Of a stretch of DNA of 64,000 bases, positions 23,946 to 35,000 are shown piece after piece. The position numbers and the translations under genes are program-made. Each line of letters begins with the position of its first letter. Within the stretch, counting starts at the first letter, position 1. The stretch is from Blastomussa wellsi (lineage: Eukaryota > Cnidaria > Anthozoa > Scleractinia > Plerogyridae), in assembly GCA_947652115.1 (NCBI GenBank), contig OX393565.1, forward strand, positions 13,988,293 to 14,052,292. Reading direction: 5' to 3'. Below the pieces are notes generated by a model that had not been told where the DNA came from, ran no database searches, and was given only the letters and a program-made list of their open reading frames with translations.

Positions 23946-24318
23946 TGGAGCGAATAGAGGAATTGTGGGTCGTGTGTGGTTTATATACAGAAAGATGGAG
24001 CTACGCTATTGGTTGATGCCTGGTAACGTGAAAAACAACAGAATAAAAGCGAAATGCAGTGCCAAACGTCAGTGTTCTGACGAGCGAGATGCTGGTTACG
24101 CATTGCTGATGGTCCCATGACTGATCAAAATATTGATAGTGAGTCTTTCTTGGCTGTTCAGCCGTTCGGCCTCATCAATTTTGAAATGGTTTTCACTGGA
24201 TTTTTCATTTCACTGGAATGCGTTCTCATTGTTTGACCAAATTAATGGTTAAATGGTTGTTTCCCTAAGGAATGTTTTATGTTGTGTAATGTAAACATGG
24301 CCGCAAGTTTAAATGGTT

Positions 24319-24600
24319 GACAAGAAATGCGAACGGCTGTTGAATTTTTTCCTATGGATGGCTCGAGCTGTGCGAACGAACGGCTGATGAATTTTTTCTA
24401 ATGGATGGCTCAAGCCGTGCGAACGGTTGATGAATTTTTTCGCACAGATAGCTCGAGCCTTGCCAACGGTTGATGAATTTTTCACACGGATAGCTCGAGC
24501 AGTGCGAATGGTTGATGAATTTTTTCGCATGGATAGCTCGAGCTGTGCGAATGGCTGGGGAATGTTTTCGAACGGATGCCTAAGCCATTTGAACGGCATT
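24319..24600. repeat. Minisatellite, about 43-bp unit, inside Penelope-like element
   Basis: Six to seven diverged copies of a unit reading GCGAACGGTTGATGAATTTT, then a TCGCACGGATAGCTCGAGC-like half. It lies between the left terminal repeat and the endonuclease remnant. Confidence 0.85.
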
Positions 24601-24750
24601 CAAATCCATTCGAACAGGTAATGAACGGCTTCGGAATGGCTATCCGCTCAAACCGGCTGTCCGTTAGTTGAATGAAAAGCATTCGTTGATACTGCGAGGA
24701 TTAAGAGTGCCGATTTGAAAAATGAATTTTTGTTCTAGAGTGGTCAACCC

Positions 24751-25120
24751 AGAACTTTTAAATGCGCTCGCGCACAATGCACAACATGTCCTTTCATTTG
24801 CAACATTGATAAAATATCAGGACCCAAGCGATCCATCAAGATCACTGATCATTTCACCTGTACCTCAGCCAATGTCATCTACTGCATAACTTGCACTCTT
24901 TGCAAAAAGTTATACATCGGTGAAACAGGTGAAACCTTTGTGACATAGAGAAAGACAACAAAAATGCATGTAAACCAGTCGCGAGACACTTTAATGTCCC
25001 CAATCATGCTAAGCAACATATGGCAGTCTGCGGCCTGTCCCTTCATCAAGGAAGCACGGAAAGCCGCAAAACTCTAGAACAAAAATTCATTTTTCAAATT
25101 GTCACTCTTAATCCTTTTCA
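24751..25120 (+). pseudogene. Frameshifted GIY-YIG endonuclease of Penelope-like element
   Basis: One frame gives a Cys-rich lead (FKCARAQCTTCPFICN) and then VIYCITCTLCKKLYIGETGE, the hallmark of the Penelope GIY-YIG domain. A TAG follows. The domain resumes in another frame with CKPVARHFNVPNHAKQHMAV and TLEQKFIFQIVTLNP. At least one frameshift and one stop mark it as dead. Confidence 0.8.
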
Positions 25121-25634
25121 TTCAACCAATTTATTCTGTTGTTTTTCATGTTACCAGGCACCAACCAATAGCGTAGCTCCATCTTTCTGATATAAACCAC
25201 ACACGACCCACAATTCCTCGATTAGCTCCGACGAAGGGCTAACGCTTGAAAGTCAAATGTCAGCTTTCGAATCTCTTTAATTTACATTATCAACCCAGTT
25301 GATAAAACCAAATTATCTAGTTGTTCTGTTACTTGTGATACTTGTTGGTGCTTCACTTCACCTTTGTGCCCAGCCTAGTCCCAAGGAATTGTCGCCTCTG
25401 GACATTCTCAGCTCCGTCAAACCTTGTGCATTGGTGCATACAATACCGTGAGGTGATCGCCTCTCCCTCTCAAGACTGCTTTGCCGGTGCCCGGTTGCTG
25501 ACTATGTTATTGTGACCGAAAATTAATTAATTTCCTAATACCTACAATCAGTTGCAAAAACTGATTATTAAAGAATGTCATTTTAGACATTTTCACATTG
25601 AAACCTTGTGGCACCCTTCTCCCCTTGATCATAC

Positions 25635-25664
25635 CTGGATCAATGTTGCTGAAATTCGGGATTT
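25635..25664 (-). CDS. VASH: Candidate vasohibin exon 9 (30 nt)
   Basis: A possible phase-0 microexon (GCACAG acceptor, GTATGA donor) would extend the product by KSRISATLIQ after the conserved QWK. The position fits, but similarity to the family is weak and it is speculative. Confidence 0.15.
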
Positions 25665-25933
25665 CTGTGCTGTGAAATCCTTAAGCATAAACTTTAAACA
25701 GGAAATACTGTCCAGGATAAACATTGTTTATTTTTCCAATTGTTTATTTTTCTTATGAAGGAAAATGAAATTTCTGGGAGTGTCCCATGATTGTAATTAA
25801 CAGCAATATGCACCTTAAAGCTTGCCAGATAAGTTTTAGGAAATCGCTCTATATAGTCTTCTGCAAAGGTAAAAATTACATGTAAATCTAAATAATTCAT
25901 TAAATGAATCTTTTCACTTTTTGGGTTGTTTAC

Positions 25934-26013
25934 CTTCCACTGAATTCTCTCACAGCTGTGAATATCATGAACTACAGGAAGACTAAGTTTGATTTTCTTC
26001 ACAGTATGAAGGT
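25934..26013 (-). CDS. VASH: Vasohibin exon 8
   Basis: Encodes LHTVKKIKLSLPVVHDIHSC and ERIQWK, matching the WHVLKKVKLG...HDPHSVEQIEWK block of vasohibins. The acceptor is TTTCAG, the donor GTAAAC. If the intron were retained the frame would stay open to a stop just past 25694, which may be chance. Confidence 0.9.
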
Positions 26014-29000
26014 CTGAAATAAATATATAAAAAAAAACATTTCCAAGAAACTGCTGCATGATAGTTGTTGTGGAATGGGGTGCTCACATGACATATGGTG
26101 GTGAATTAAAATAACTGATGACAGGAACTTGCCGACATTCAGCTGACAGTAATTAAAAATTCAAAACCGTTTTTTAACAGTGTTGGAAACAGATTTAACC
26201 TGAAAACCAATTTAACCTGCAACATAATATCACTGATGCCCTCTTATCAAGGTGCAAATTTTTGAAATAACTGCCACACATGCTCAATATGTATTCATGA
26301 TTACATACAGTACACAAAACTACTTGTCTGCTAACCAGAGATCCAGAGATCAGTTGCAAAGGATCTTACAGTCCCAACTACAATTCTCCAATTCACAGGA
26401 AGACACAGCAGAAAAAATAGATGCAAAAATTTTCCATAATTACCGTATCTTAAAATTCATCCAGAAGACATTTCACATAAAACTGCCATATAGCTTTAAA
26501 AAAATCGATTTGACAACCATGTTATAATGTTTACAGAACTAGTGAGCACTTTAATTTTAACGGTTCAAAAGAACGACAATCGGCTTGTCACTTTGACTTA
26601 GCAAAAATTTGGGTTTGTTGATAGGTTTTGTCAAAGAGCATGTCAAGCACAGAAAATGTCAAAAGAATATTAGAGTTGAATTTAAGAGACAATAATACTT
26701 CCCCATTTCTGTTACAATGATTTTCCTGAAACTTAGCTATGATATGTTAAGTCAAATACATGTGCAAGGCGACTTTAGAAATGCCACAAAAATATTCCAG
26801 GAAAAGTTTTTGCTGGATTTGGGATTTGATTTTTTTCAAAAGCTGGGTCCAGTTAAACATCAATAACATTATAAATATCTTTCTCCAGTTAAATCAAATT
26901 TAATCATATTATTACTGAATGACAGGAGAAAGTTTTCCCAAAGTTTGATGTATAACCATTGCGACAAAGCTAAAAACGTTGACACAAAATTTGGCATTGA
27001 CACGTCCCTCAGAATAACTACAGAGCCAACTCAAGCATTCAGTTTTAGTCCACATTTCATTTACTATGCATAATTTAAGTTTTGACTGACAAGGCCTGGG
27101 TGCAAAATAAATGATAAAACAAAGAAATAAGGAGGCTTTGGCAATGATTGCTTGATGTCAGATGGAGGAGTTGAACTTCTGATCCAGAGATCCAGAGTTT
27201 AAACCTCAGTGAGTATAGTAAACAAAAAAGAGTGCTGGATGTGGGGAGAATAAGATTGCGGGAAATAAGATCGGTTAGGGAGCGGGGGAGGGAGGCAAAA
27301 TAAGGTCCAGGGTTGGTGGTAGGATGTTGAGAAAAAGGAAAATCCCTATTTCAGGAAGTTGTTGAATGAAACAAATAATAATCTTGTAGGGCCCTACTAG
27401 GGAATATTGGAGGGAGGTCATGGCAGCGTAGTGAGGTCTGTACAAAAATGGCCTTGGGACACTATTTCCCAGCGTGGCTTGAGTAAGTTAGGTCAGTAAG
27501 TAATGACAACCCTTGTAAATAGCCACTGGGATCCAGGTGGGTGGAGTCAATTTCTTCCTGTCACGAATCTTGGCGATTATGGCCTCCAGGAATTCACTCC
27601 TGCCAAGAATCTTGTCGAGATCCCACCAGGATTCCCACCAAGATCAAAAATCCCAGCGACCATAATCTTGAGGACTCCCAGTGGGATCCTGCCAAGAACC
27701 TTGTTTGTTGACTCAAGCACTCAAAAAGAAGTTTGAAAACAACTTTATTGAGTGGCAGTATTTACTGATTTCATTTTGATGGTTTAGTCACAGATTTTGA
27801 AACCAAACTAAAATAATATATGACGTATGACCATTTCCATGGAAACAGTCCATTTGTTAAATTCCAGACCAAGAAAGAACCAACTAGAATGCCCGCCTTT
27901 GAAGAACTAAATATTTTCAGGTCCTCCCTATTTTATAAGGGTCCAAGCATTTCAATACCCACCCCCCCCCCCCACCCCTGCAACTTAAAATATTAAATGG
28001 TGGAGGAGGAAAACAACTAACAAACAGAAAATGAAAATAGATAATTTTCTCAAATTTCTGTAACATAAAATTTAAGGTTACTTCAAACCTTCGCGAGTGT
28101 CCTCCAGAAAAAATTTGTACGCACGTTGTTTTCAATGAAACCCCCACAAACTATATATCAACAGAAAGGTTATAAAATGTAGAATTAAATAAAATTGGCT
28201 TTTGCTTTTCTAAGGTGGCAGAGGCCGTCAACTCCAAAATGAATGACTGACGTTCCAGCGAATTAATAGGGTATCAAATGCGATCGTTCATGCAGAATAA
28301 CTGTGCAGTGTTAATCACAAACAAAGCATCAATCTCCAAAAATGTGTCAGTGTCAGCATTTTCTTTTATTTCTATTGGTTATCTTTTTATAGATCTGTCA
28401 AGTTCGACTATCGGAAAATTCGCGTAACCTGTTGCGCTGGAGGCCGCCATGCGGAAAGTATTTAAAATAAAGGAATTCGCCGACACACTTTTGTTCCATA
28501 TCTATCAGTGAATGTTCTGATCAAATTTCATGGAAAACCGTCAAATAAGCATACCCTATTAATTCGCTGGAACGTCAGTCGGTCATTTTTGGAGTTGACA
28601 GCTTCTGCTGCCTTTGCAAAGCAAAAGCCAAAACAAAACATAATTTTATAGAATTCTAGTGTACATTTTATAACCTTTCTGTTGATATATAGTTTGTGGG
28701 GGTTTCCTTGAAAACAGTGGACATACGCGAAGGTTTGATAGTTGTTACATAGTTATTTCATATACTGTTTGGTATGGAGTGAGAAATTGAATTGATGTCA
28801 ACAGTGAGGCCCAAAGGGCTGAATTTCAAGGGGTCTCTGTGGGGCAAATGTTTTAAAAATTTATGTTGCAGAGAAGCGATTTTCTTCATTCTGGACAAGC
28901 ATTTGTTGTTTTTAAACCATCAAGTTTACTCACCTTGTTGAAACCTTTGTGGAAGAAAAACATCACTTCTTCAACAGAAGAATCAAGTGCATGTTGAAGA

Positions 29001-32000
29001 TTTAATAGTGTTCATCTCCACAAAAGTATATCTCTCAAATAATTTTTTTTTAGCGACTTGTAGTATTTTTAAAAAGAGTGATATTTTGTCTGAATCACGT
29101 GATAACATTTTTGCGGCTCTGCGGTTTGAAAAACACTGATCACGTGATGCCATTTTGGTTGTTCCCACGGCCGCTAAAAGTGAACTGCCTTTCTCATCTT
29201 TTTCCCGCCTTTGTCAAAGTCCAGAGGAAGAAAAGATGTCCTCCATACAGTTGAAGATCTTTTATCAAAATGCATCTAATGTGAAAAAAGAAAGGTTTGA
29301 ACTTCTTATCAGGAATTCACCTGTGAAGCTTGAGACCTGTATTTTGTCGTTTCGGTTGTTGTGCTTTGTTCCTTGAAGTGCAGTTGTTTTCACGGTGTTG
29401 GTGAAACACATCATCGCTTTTTGAGGACTTGTATAGCCTATCAGTTAGAGTGCATGCCACTGCCATTCCAGTTCAGGCTCTACATGTAAGAACTAAAAGG
29501 ATGATCGAGAACGAACCGGCAAAGCGACGACGATGTGTTTCACGACCGCCGCGAAAACAACTGCACTTCAAGGAACAAAGCACCACGACCGAAACAACAA
29601 AATACAGGTCTCATGTTTCACAGGCGAATTCCTGATAAGTAATTTGTTCAAACCTTTCTTTTTTCACATTCGATGCATTTTGATAAAAGATCTTCAACTG
29701 TACGGAGGACACCTTTCCCTTCCTCTGGACTTTGACAAAGGCAGGAAAAATATGAGAAAGGCTGTTCACTTTTAGCGGCCGTGGGAACAACCAAAATGGC
29801 ATCACGCGATCAGTGTTTTGCAAACCGCAGAGCCGCAAAAATGTTATCACGTGACCAGAATTTTTGAACCACAGACTAAAACCAACGGATCGTGAAGCTG
29901 GCCTAAAAAAACCCCTTGTCCATGGACATCTGAGATGGATAGTAACTAAAATTTCAAGGTCCCCAGCCCCCTCCATAACAAATAGATTATCCTAAGATCC
30001 CCCATTTTATCACCCATCCCCCCCTCTCACAAATAATGAACAGTCTCTAGAAAAAAGTTAACTAGCATAAATTAGAAATTAACTGAGATACATGTAACAC
30101 TGTAATACTTACAATTATTATATGATATGGTAAAATCCTCTAGCAAGTCCCAGAGGCTCTGTTGAAAGAAAAAACGCTTTTAAGCATTCTATTTCCAAGG
30201 GTGTCAAACTGTACACTTAATCAAGGCCAGACTCAACTCTTACTGGGCAGACTTCTATCACTATTTTGTACCTGTGTATTTTAAAGGGGCTATGGCATGC
30301 CATTCTAATAAGTCACTCTGTAATTTTTCCAATGTATCACATTGTTTGCAAAAAGAAACACAGACTGAAAAAAGAGCAGTCCTCAACCCCCCTTTCCCCC
30401 ACAGTCCTCTGAGAATTTTAGCATGTTACTCATCAAAGGAGTGTGCATTACTTTCTGGAAGTTATAATACATTTCACTGCATTGCTACTGGTGCATATTT
30501 ACCAAAAAATGTCCTTAAACCTACTTTAAATTTGAGAGGCTTGAACATTAGATCATCTCTCCTGCTTAGTCCCAATGTCCCAAACTTTCCATTGTAGTGT
30601 ACACCAAGAACCACATGCCTATGTGTGAATCACAAATTGCTGTGAACTTCGCTTGTCAGGAACAAATGAAAGACCAGAAGCAAAAAATGTATTTTAGACT
30701 GTTTTTTTTGTTGTTGTTTTCTGTCAAATGTGCCTAGTGTTTTTCACGTGTGCTAAACATTAATATTTATTGGAAAACATTCTCTATATTTATTTTGATG
30801 GTTTCAATATGCTAACTTATAGAGGGAACAAAGTAGCTAAAAGTGACAGTTTTGGAACAACAATCATGTGTATGCTGATTTCATTTTTCAAAGAAATGAA
30901 AGGTTTCTTTTGTTTTTATTTCCACAAAAGAATTTGAAAGAAAGCCACAAGGAAAATTTCGTGTCCACAATTAAATGAGTTAGCACTTAAAGGAGCACAG
31001 TCACCATGAGTATACAGTAAGTCAACTTTGGCAATGTATAAAAGTGCCTTGAAATCAAAAGAAACCTTGAAATAGTAGTTTGCTAAGGTAGAAAAACACC
31101 AAAGATGCGCCAATAAACTAAGAAGAACCAAGGATGGCTTTAAATCAGGAAGATTGAGAAGGACTGTAATTGACAAATTTGAAAAATTTAGGCTAAACTT
31201 TTCAAACTATGTGATCTGTGACCGAGATCCTTTAATGAAGAGAAGCAATCAGTGAGTGCATGATCCATTTGCTCTTTTCACAAGAACCTAAAATCATTAT
31301 CATTTCCCTCAAGCCCAATACCACTTTAGTATTCCTATCTACCAGATGGCGGACAAACTAAGTACATGTATGTTACATATTACCTGTAGTAACGTCCATT
31401 GAACTGTGTTTTAAAACTAATTGTGAACCGTTGTAGTTCAACCATACCACATGTAAGGTATCTTTACTCAAGTTAAGTGCTGTAAAATAGAGTTGATTAT
31501 AATCTACATCAAAATAGCTTTAGTTAATAACAATAATACATGTAGCACAGAGTAGTCACAAAAACTAATAAACTTGTGGCCCTCTATCTAAAATTATGAC
31601 AAAAACAAGATATTAAATTGCTAAATTCAACGCTAAAGCATCTAAAGCTGATTGATGACTAGTTAGCCACAAACATGTCATTTAGGATACAGTCCCACAA
31701 TAACAGCCTCAAGACATTTAATAGGCAAGGATTCCTTTATCATGTCTCTTGCTGTATCCATTAATCTAGTGAAGAGAATAAGAAAGCAAAAATGACAGTT
31801 ATTAACAGGGAATTATGCTGCTGGTCAAATTTCCTTGGTAGCAGAGGTGATGGGGGAAGGGGGGCTCATCGTACACCAAGTGGCAAGCAGGGAGCTCAGG
31901 TAGGTTTTTATTGGGTTTGTGCCACCTGTCATCATTATGCATCAATACCTGACGATAGCTCATCACTGTGTGTATCGCAGGAATTGCATCATGTCAACGG

Positions 32001-35000
32001 ACCTACACGTAACAAATGTCATTTTGAAAACTGCTGCTGATAATTTAAAGTTTTTGTTCCTTCCAAATATTATACCCCAGCAAATAATAATAATAATAAA
32101 TTGCAAATTTATATTGCGCAGATTCCATGACGAGATGATCAACTGCGCATTACAACCTGTGGCCCTCGGATTCCCGATCGAATTGGAATTTAGAAGTGTT
32201 GGTTTTTGTGGAGGGAGGAAAACCGGAGAACCCGGAGAAAAACCCTCGGAGCAAGGACGAGAACCAACAACAAACTCAACCCACATATGACGCCGGGTCC
32301 GGGAATCGAACCCGGGTCACATTGGTGGGAGGCGAGCGCCCTCACCACTGCGCCATCCCTGCTCCCCTATGAAGACTGATGAAAATGAAGACTGCAGATT
32401 CCAGGCTTTTGGCAGTTGGAAAACGCTAACTGCCAACTGGCAAGTAACATCACAAGAAGGAATATTCTGCCAAATCAAATAGTTTTGGTACAAAATGTGG
32501 GGAAGCTGTGCCCCCCCCCCCCCCCCCCCAAGCTATTACAGTATCTCCTTATCTCATCTGAAGGTTTCTTATTTACAAGTAACTGTTATATTGATATTTA
32601 CATGTTGTAATTTGTTTTATTATTGAAAGCAAAGCAGCTACCATCTACATTGCCGTGTTTGCAGAAAAATAAATAAAGTATCATGTTACATTTGCATGAA
32701 AAACAAGAGTATCATGTTACAAACAAACAAAAGTATTGTCAGTGTTACTGTTGTTAAAAAGGGTGAGTATCACGTTTGGTGTTTCAATTTATATTAAGAT
32801 ATCATCAATTGTTAGCCCCATTGCATTCTACACTTTCCTTTGAGTCTCTGAGTTTACATGTATGTAGCTGTTCGCAGCCAGCCATTTTACAATTTTATTT
32901 AGCCGTTCAACCATCCAAACTTTTTCTTCCAGCTCTTACAACAGCACTAAACAGTACTTTCCTTCACATTGAAACCCCTAGCAAAGTGATAATATCAAGT
33001 CTCTCCAACAGAAAAGGGCACCACGGATGAGAACTATAAAGCAACTGTTACTATAGGCTTGATTACCAGCCGCTGTTTGGGAACCGGAGCCCGCGTTCCT
33101 CCCCGAACATGGGGAGGAACGAAGACCGGACTTGAGAGAGTGGCGGAAATCAAGCCTACTGTTACTACTAATAATAAATAATTATCTATTGGTGTTATTA
33201 CCCTGACAATGGCCTCCACTTTTTAATTTCAAAAAACTGAGTACCTGTATGATTGTACCTGTTAGGGCTACATTAAGGAATTTAAACTGCAGTTTAAAGA
33301 ATATTATGAGGACTTAGGGAATTCATGGGAGCAAGTGAAACAGACTGCACAAAACCAGGTTCAAAAGAAAGCTGCAGTTGTGGAGGCCCTATGCCTCGGT
33401 CGGAATGAAGAGGATTAAGTCACTAACAAAAAATAAAAGGTTTATCACAGGCAGCTGGCAGCTACCAGAGGTAGCTACGTACTATGTTTTAAAGGATACT
33501 GTAGTTGTTGTAGGTAGTTGTGAATCAGTCCCAGCTTCTCCTCCACTAACATGACAGGAGTAAACACTGGTGCCGGCACATATGGTACCTGATTAACAAT
33601 TGATCTCTTAAGGTTATTTTTTTCATTACTAACTCAGGGCTTTTATTAAGGGTTGTAACCTGTAGCATCTGTTACAGCTGGTTCATTGGATGTTACAGGT
33701 GAAGACGTCAGTTGGCCAACTTGGTGTTATGCTACACCTGTGTTTGTAATGTATTTCACTCCTATGGGTGATAACTTTAATGTTACAGCTGTCTAAAAAC
33801 TTAATACAAGCCTTGACTAACAATGTACCTAGATGCAGATTTTTTACTTGTGTATAGTAAGTGATTTATATTTCAGTGAAGCATCAGACATAATCCAAAA
33901 TTTCTCTGGGTTTTCTTAATTTTATAGGTCCAAGCTGTGATAATAATTATTCTGTCCATGATAAGTAACTGACAATTAATTAAAAATCAAATTTCCTGAA
34001 TACAGTTGAACCGGTCATTGTAGATAGGTTCAACATTGTTAGTTGCCAGTTTGGTGACTATGTCAGTACTAAGGGGTCCATCCTTGAAGTGTGAAAAATT
34101 TAGTTTGTAGTTTTACTTTTAAAACATTACTGTGAAACTACGAAAATAGTGAACACCTGAAACATTTTAGGAACGTTGATTGTGTAGTGACCAATCACAA
34201 TACCTTTTACGACACGCAAACAAACCTCAAAACCACCAACTAATTATTACTATTGCTGTTTGTGGTTTGGTTTTCTCACACCTGATTGGCTCTTTCCTTG
34301 GAACACAATATAATTCTGTAAACATTTCTGGTGTTCTGGTATTTCTTTGTTTCACAGTAATGGTTTTGTCTGGTTGTGTGCTACTTGTGATAACAAATGA
34401 ACATTTAAAACTTGCTTGAAAGCAACTTATGGATGGTAACTCCCACAAACTTGTTAAATTTGCTTGTCTCCACTGCAATATTATTTTCCAAGCAGACTTT
34501 CCCCAAGGTGGGTGGGTAAATCTTAAAAACAAACCGTAAGTGATCACGCACACAAGATGTGAGGCAAAGTTGATCTTTTTATGGCTGCTTTTTTACACTT
34601 TCCTTTTGTAATGTTTAGCTTCTGAATCCTACACTGGAGTAAATTCCAAACCGTGAAATATTCTCAAGAAATTTCGGTAAATCGTCAGCTGCTTAACAAA
34701 CATTGAATATCATGAAGGCATACATTTTGTGTGGTCCGGCTCTTAAGTTTAAGTGAAGACACGGGTCAACATATTAACTGATAATAACAAGGATGATATT
34801 TGTCAGAGAATGCTGGTAATTCTTACAAAACGGCTTCAGCGTTTTTGGCTTTGAAACTCTATGATAAAATAACTTCTCAGAAGTGCGACAAATTTATGGT
34901 GCCAAAAAACCACATCCCGATCGGTACAGTGTATATCAGTGCTGTATCTGTACAAGTGGCCCTCACCATTCCATGATCAATGTTTGTTTACCTAAGAAAG

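Larger units (their letters stand above)
23896..25300 (+). mobile_element. Decayed Penelope-like element (family 1)
   Basis: Inverted terminal repeats of roughly 155 bp (23896-24050 and 25128-25290) share TTGTGGGTCGTGTGTGG, GGAGCTACGCTATTGGTTG and GTTAGCCCTTCGT. Inside are a 43-bp minisatellite and a frameshifted GIY-YIG endonuclease. No reverse transcriptase survives. Solo terminal repeats of the same family lie at 8278-8500 and 37219-37335. Confidence 0.75.

Noticed and set aside
25694..26059. Separate 121-codon minus-strand gene
   Set aside because: Most of it is vasohibin exon 8 plus read-through into adjacent introns; the exon borders are clear.
27503..27736. 77-codon plus-strand frame rich in Pro/Gly
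   Set aside because: Arises from repeated GGGATCC/AATCTTG phrases; no family resemblance.
29155..29976. Open frames sharing the peptide SSIQLKIFYQNASNVKKERF on both strands
   Set aside because: The two are the inverted arms of foldback element FB2, not a gene family.
32284..32366. Functional tRNA gene
   Set aside because: The tRNA-like head is the promoter part of a SINE; a second copy with the same body lies at 42151.
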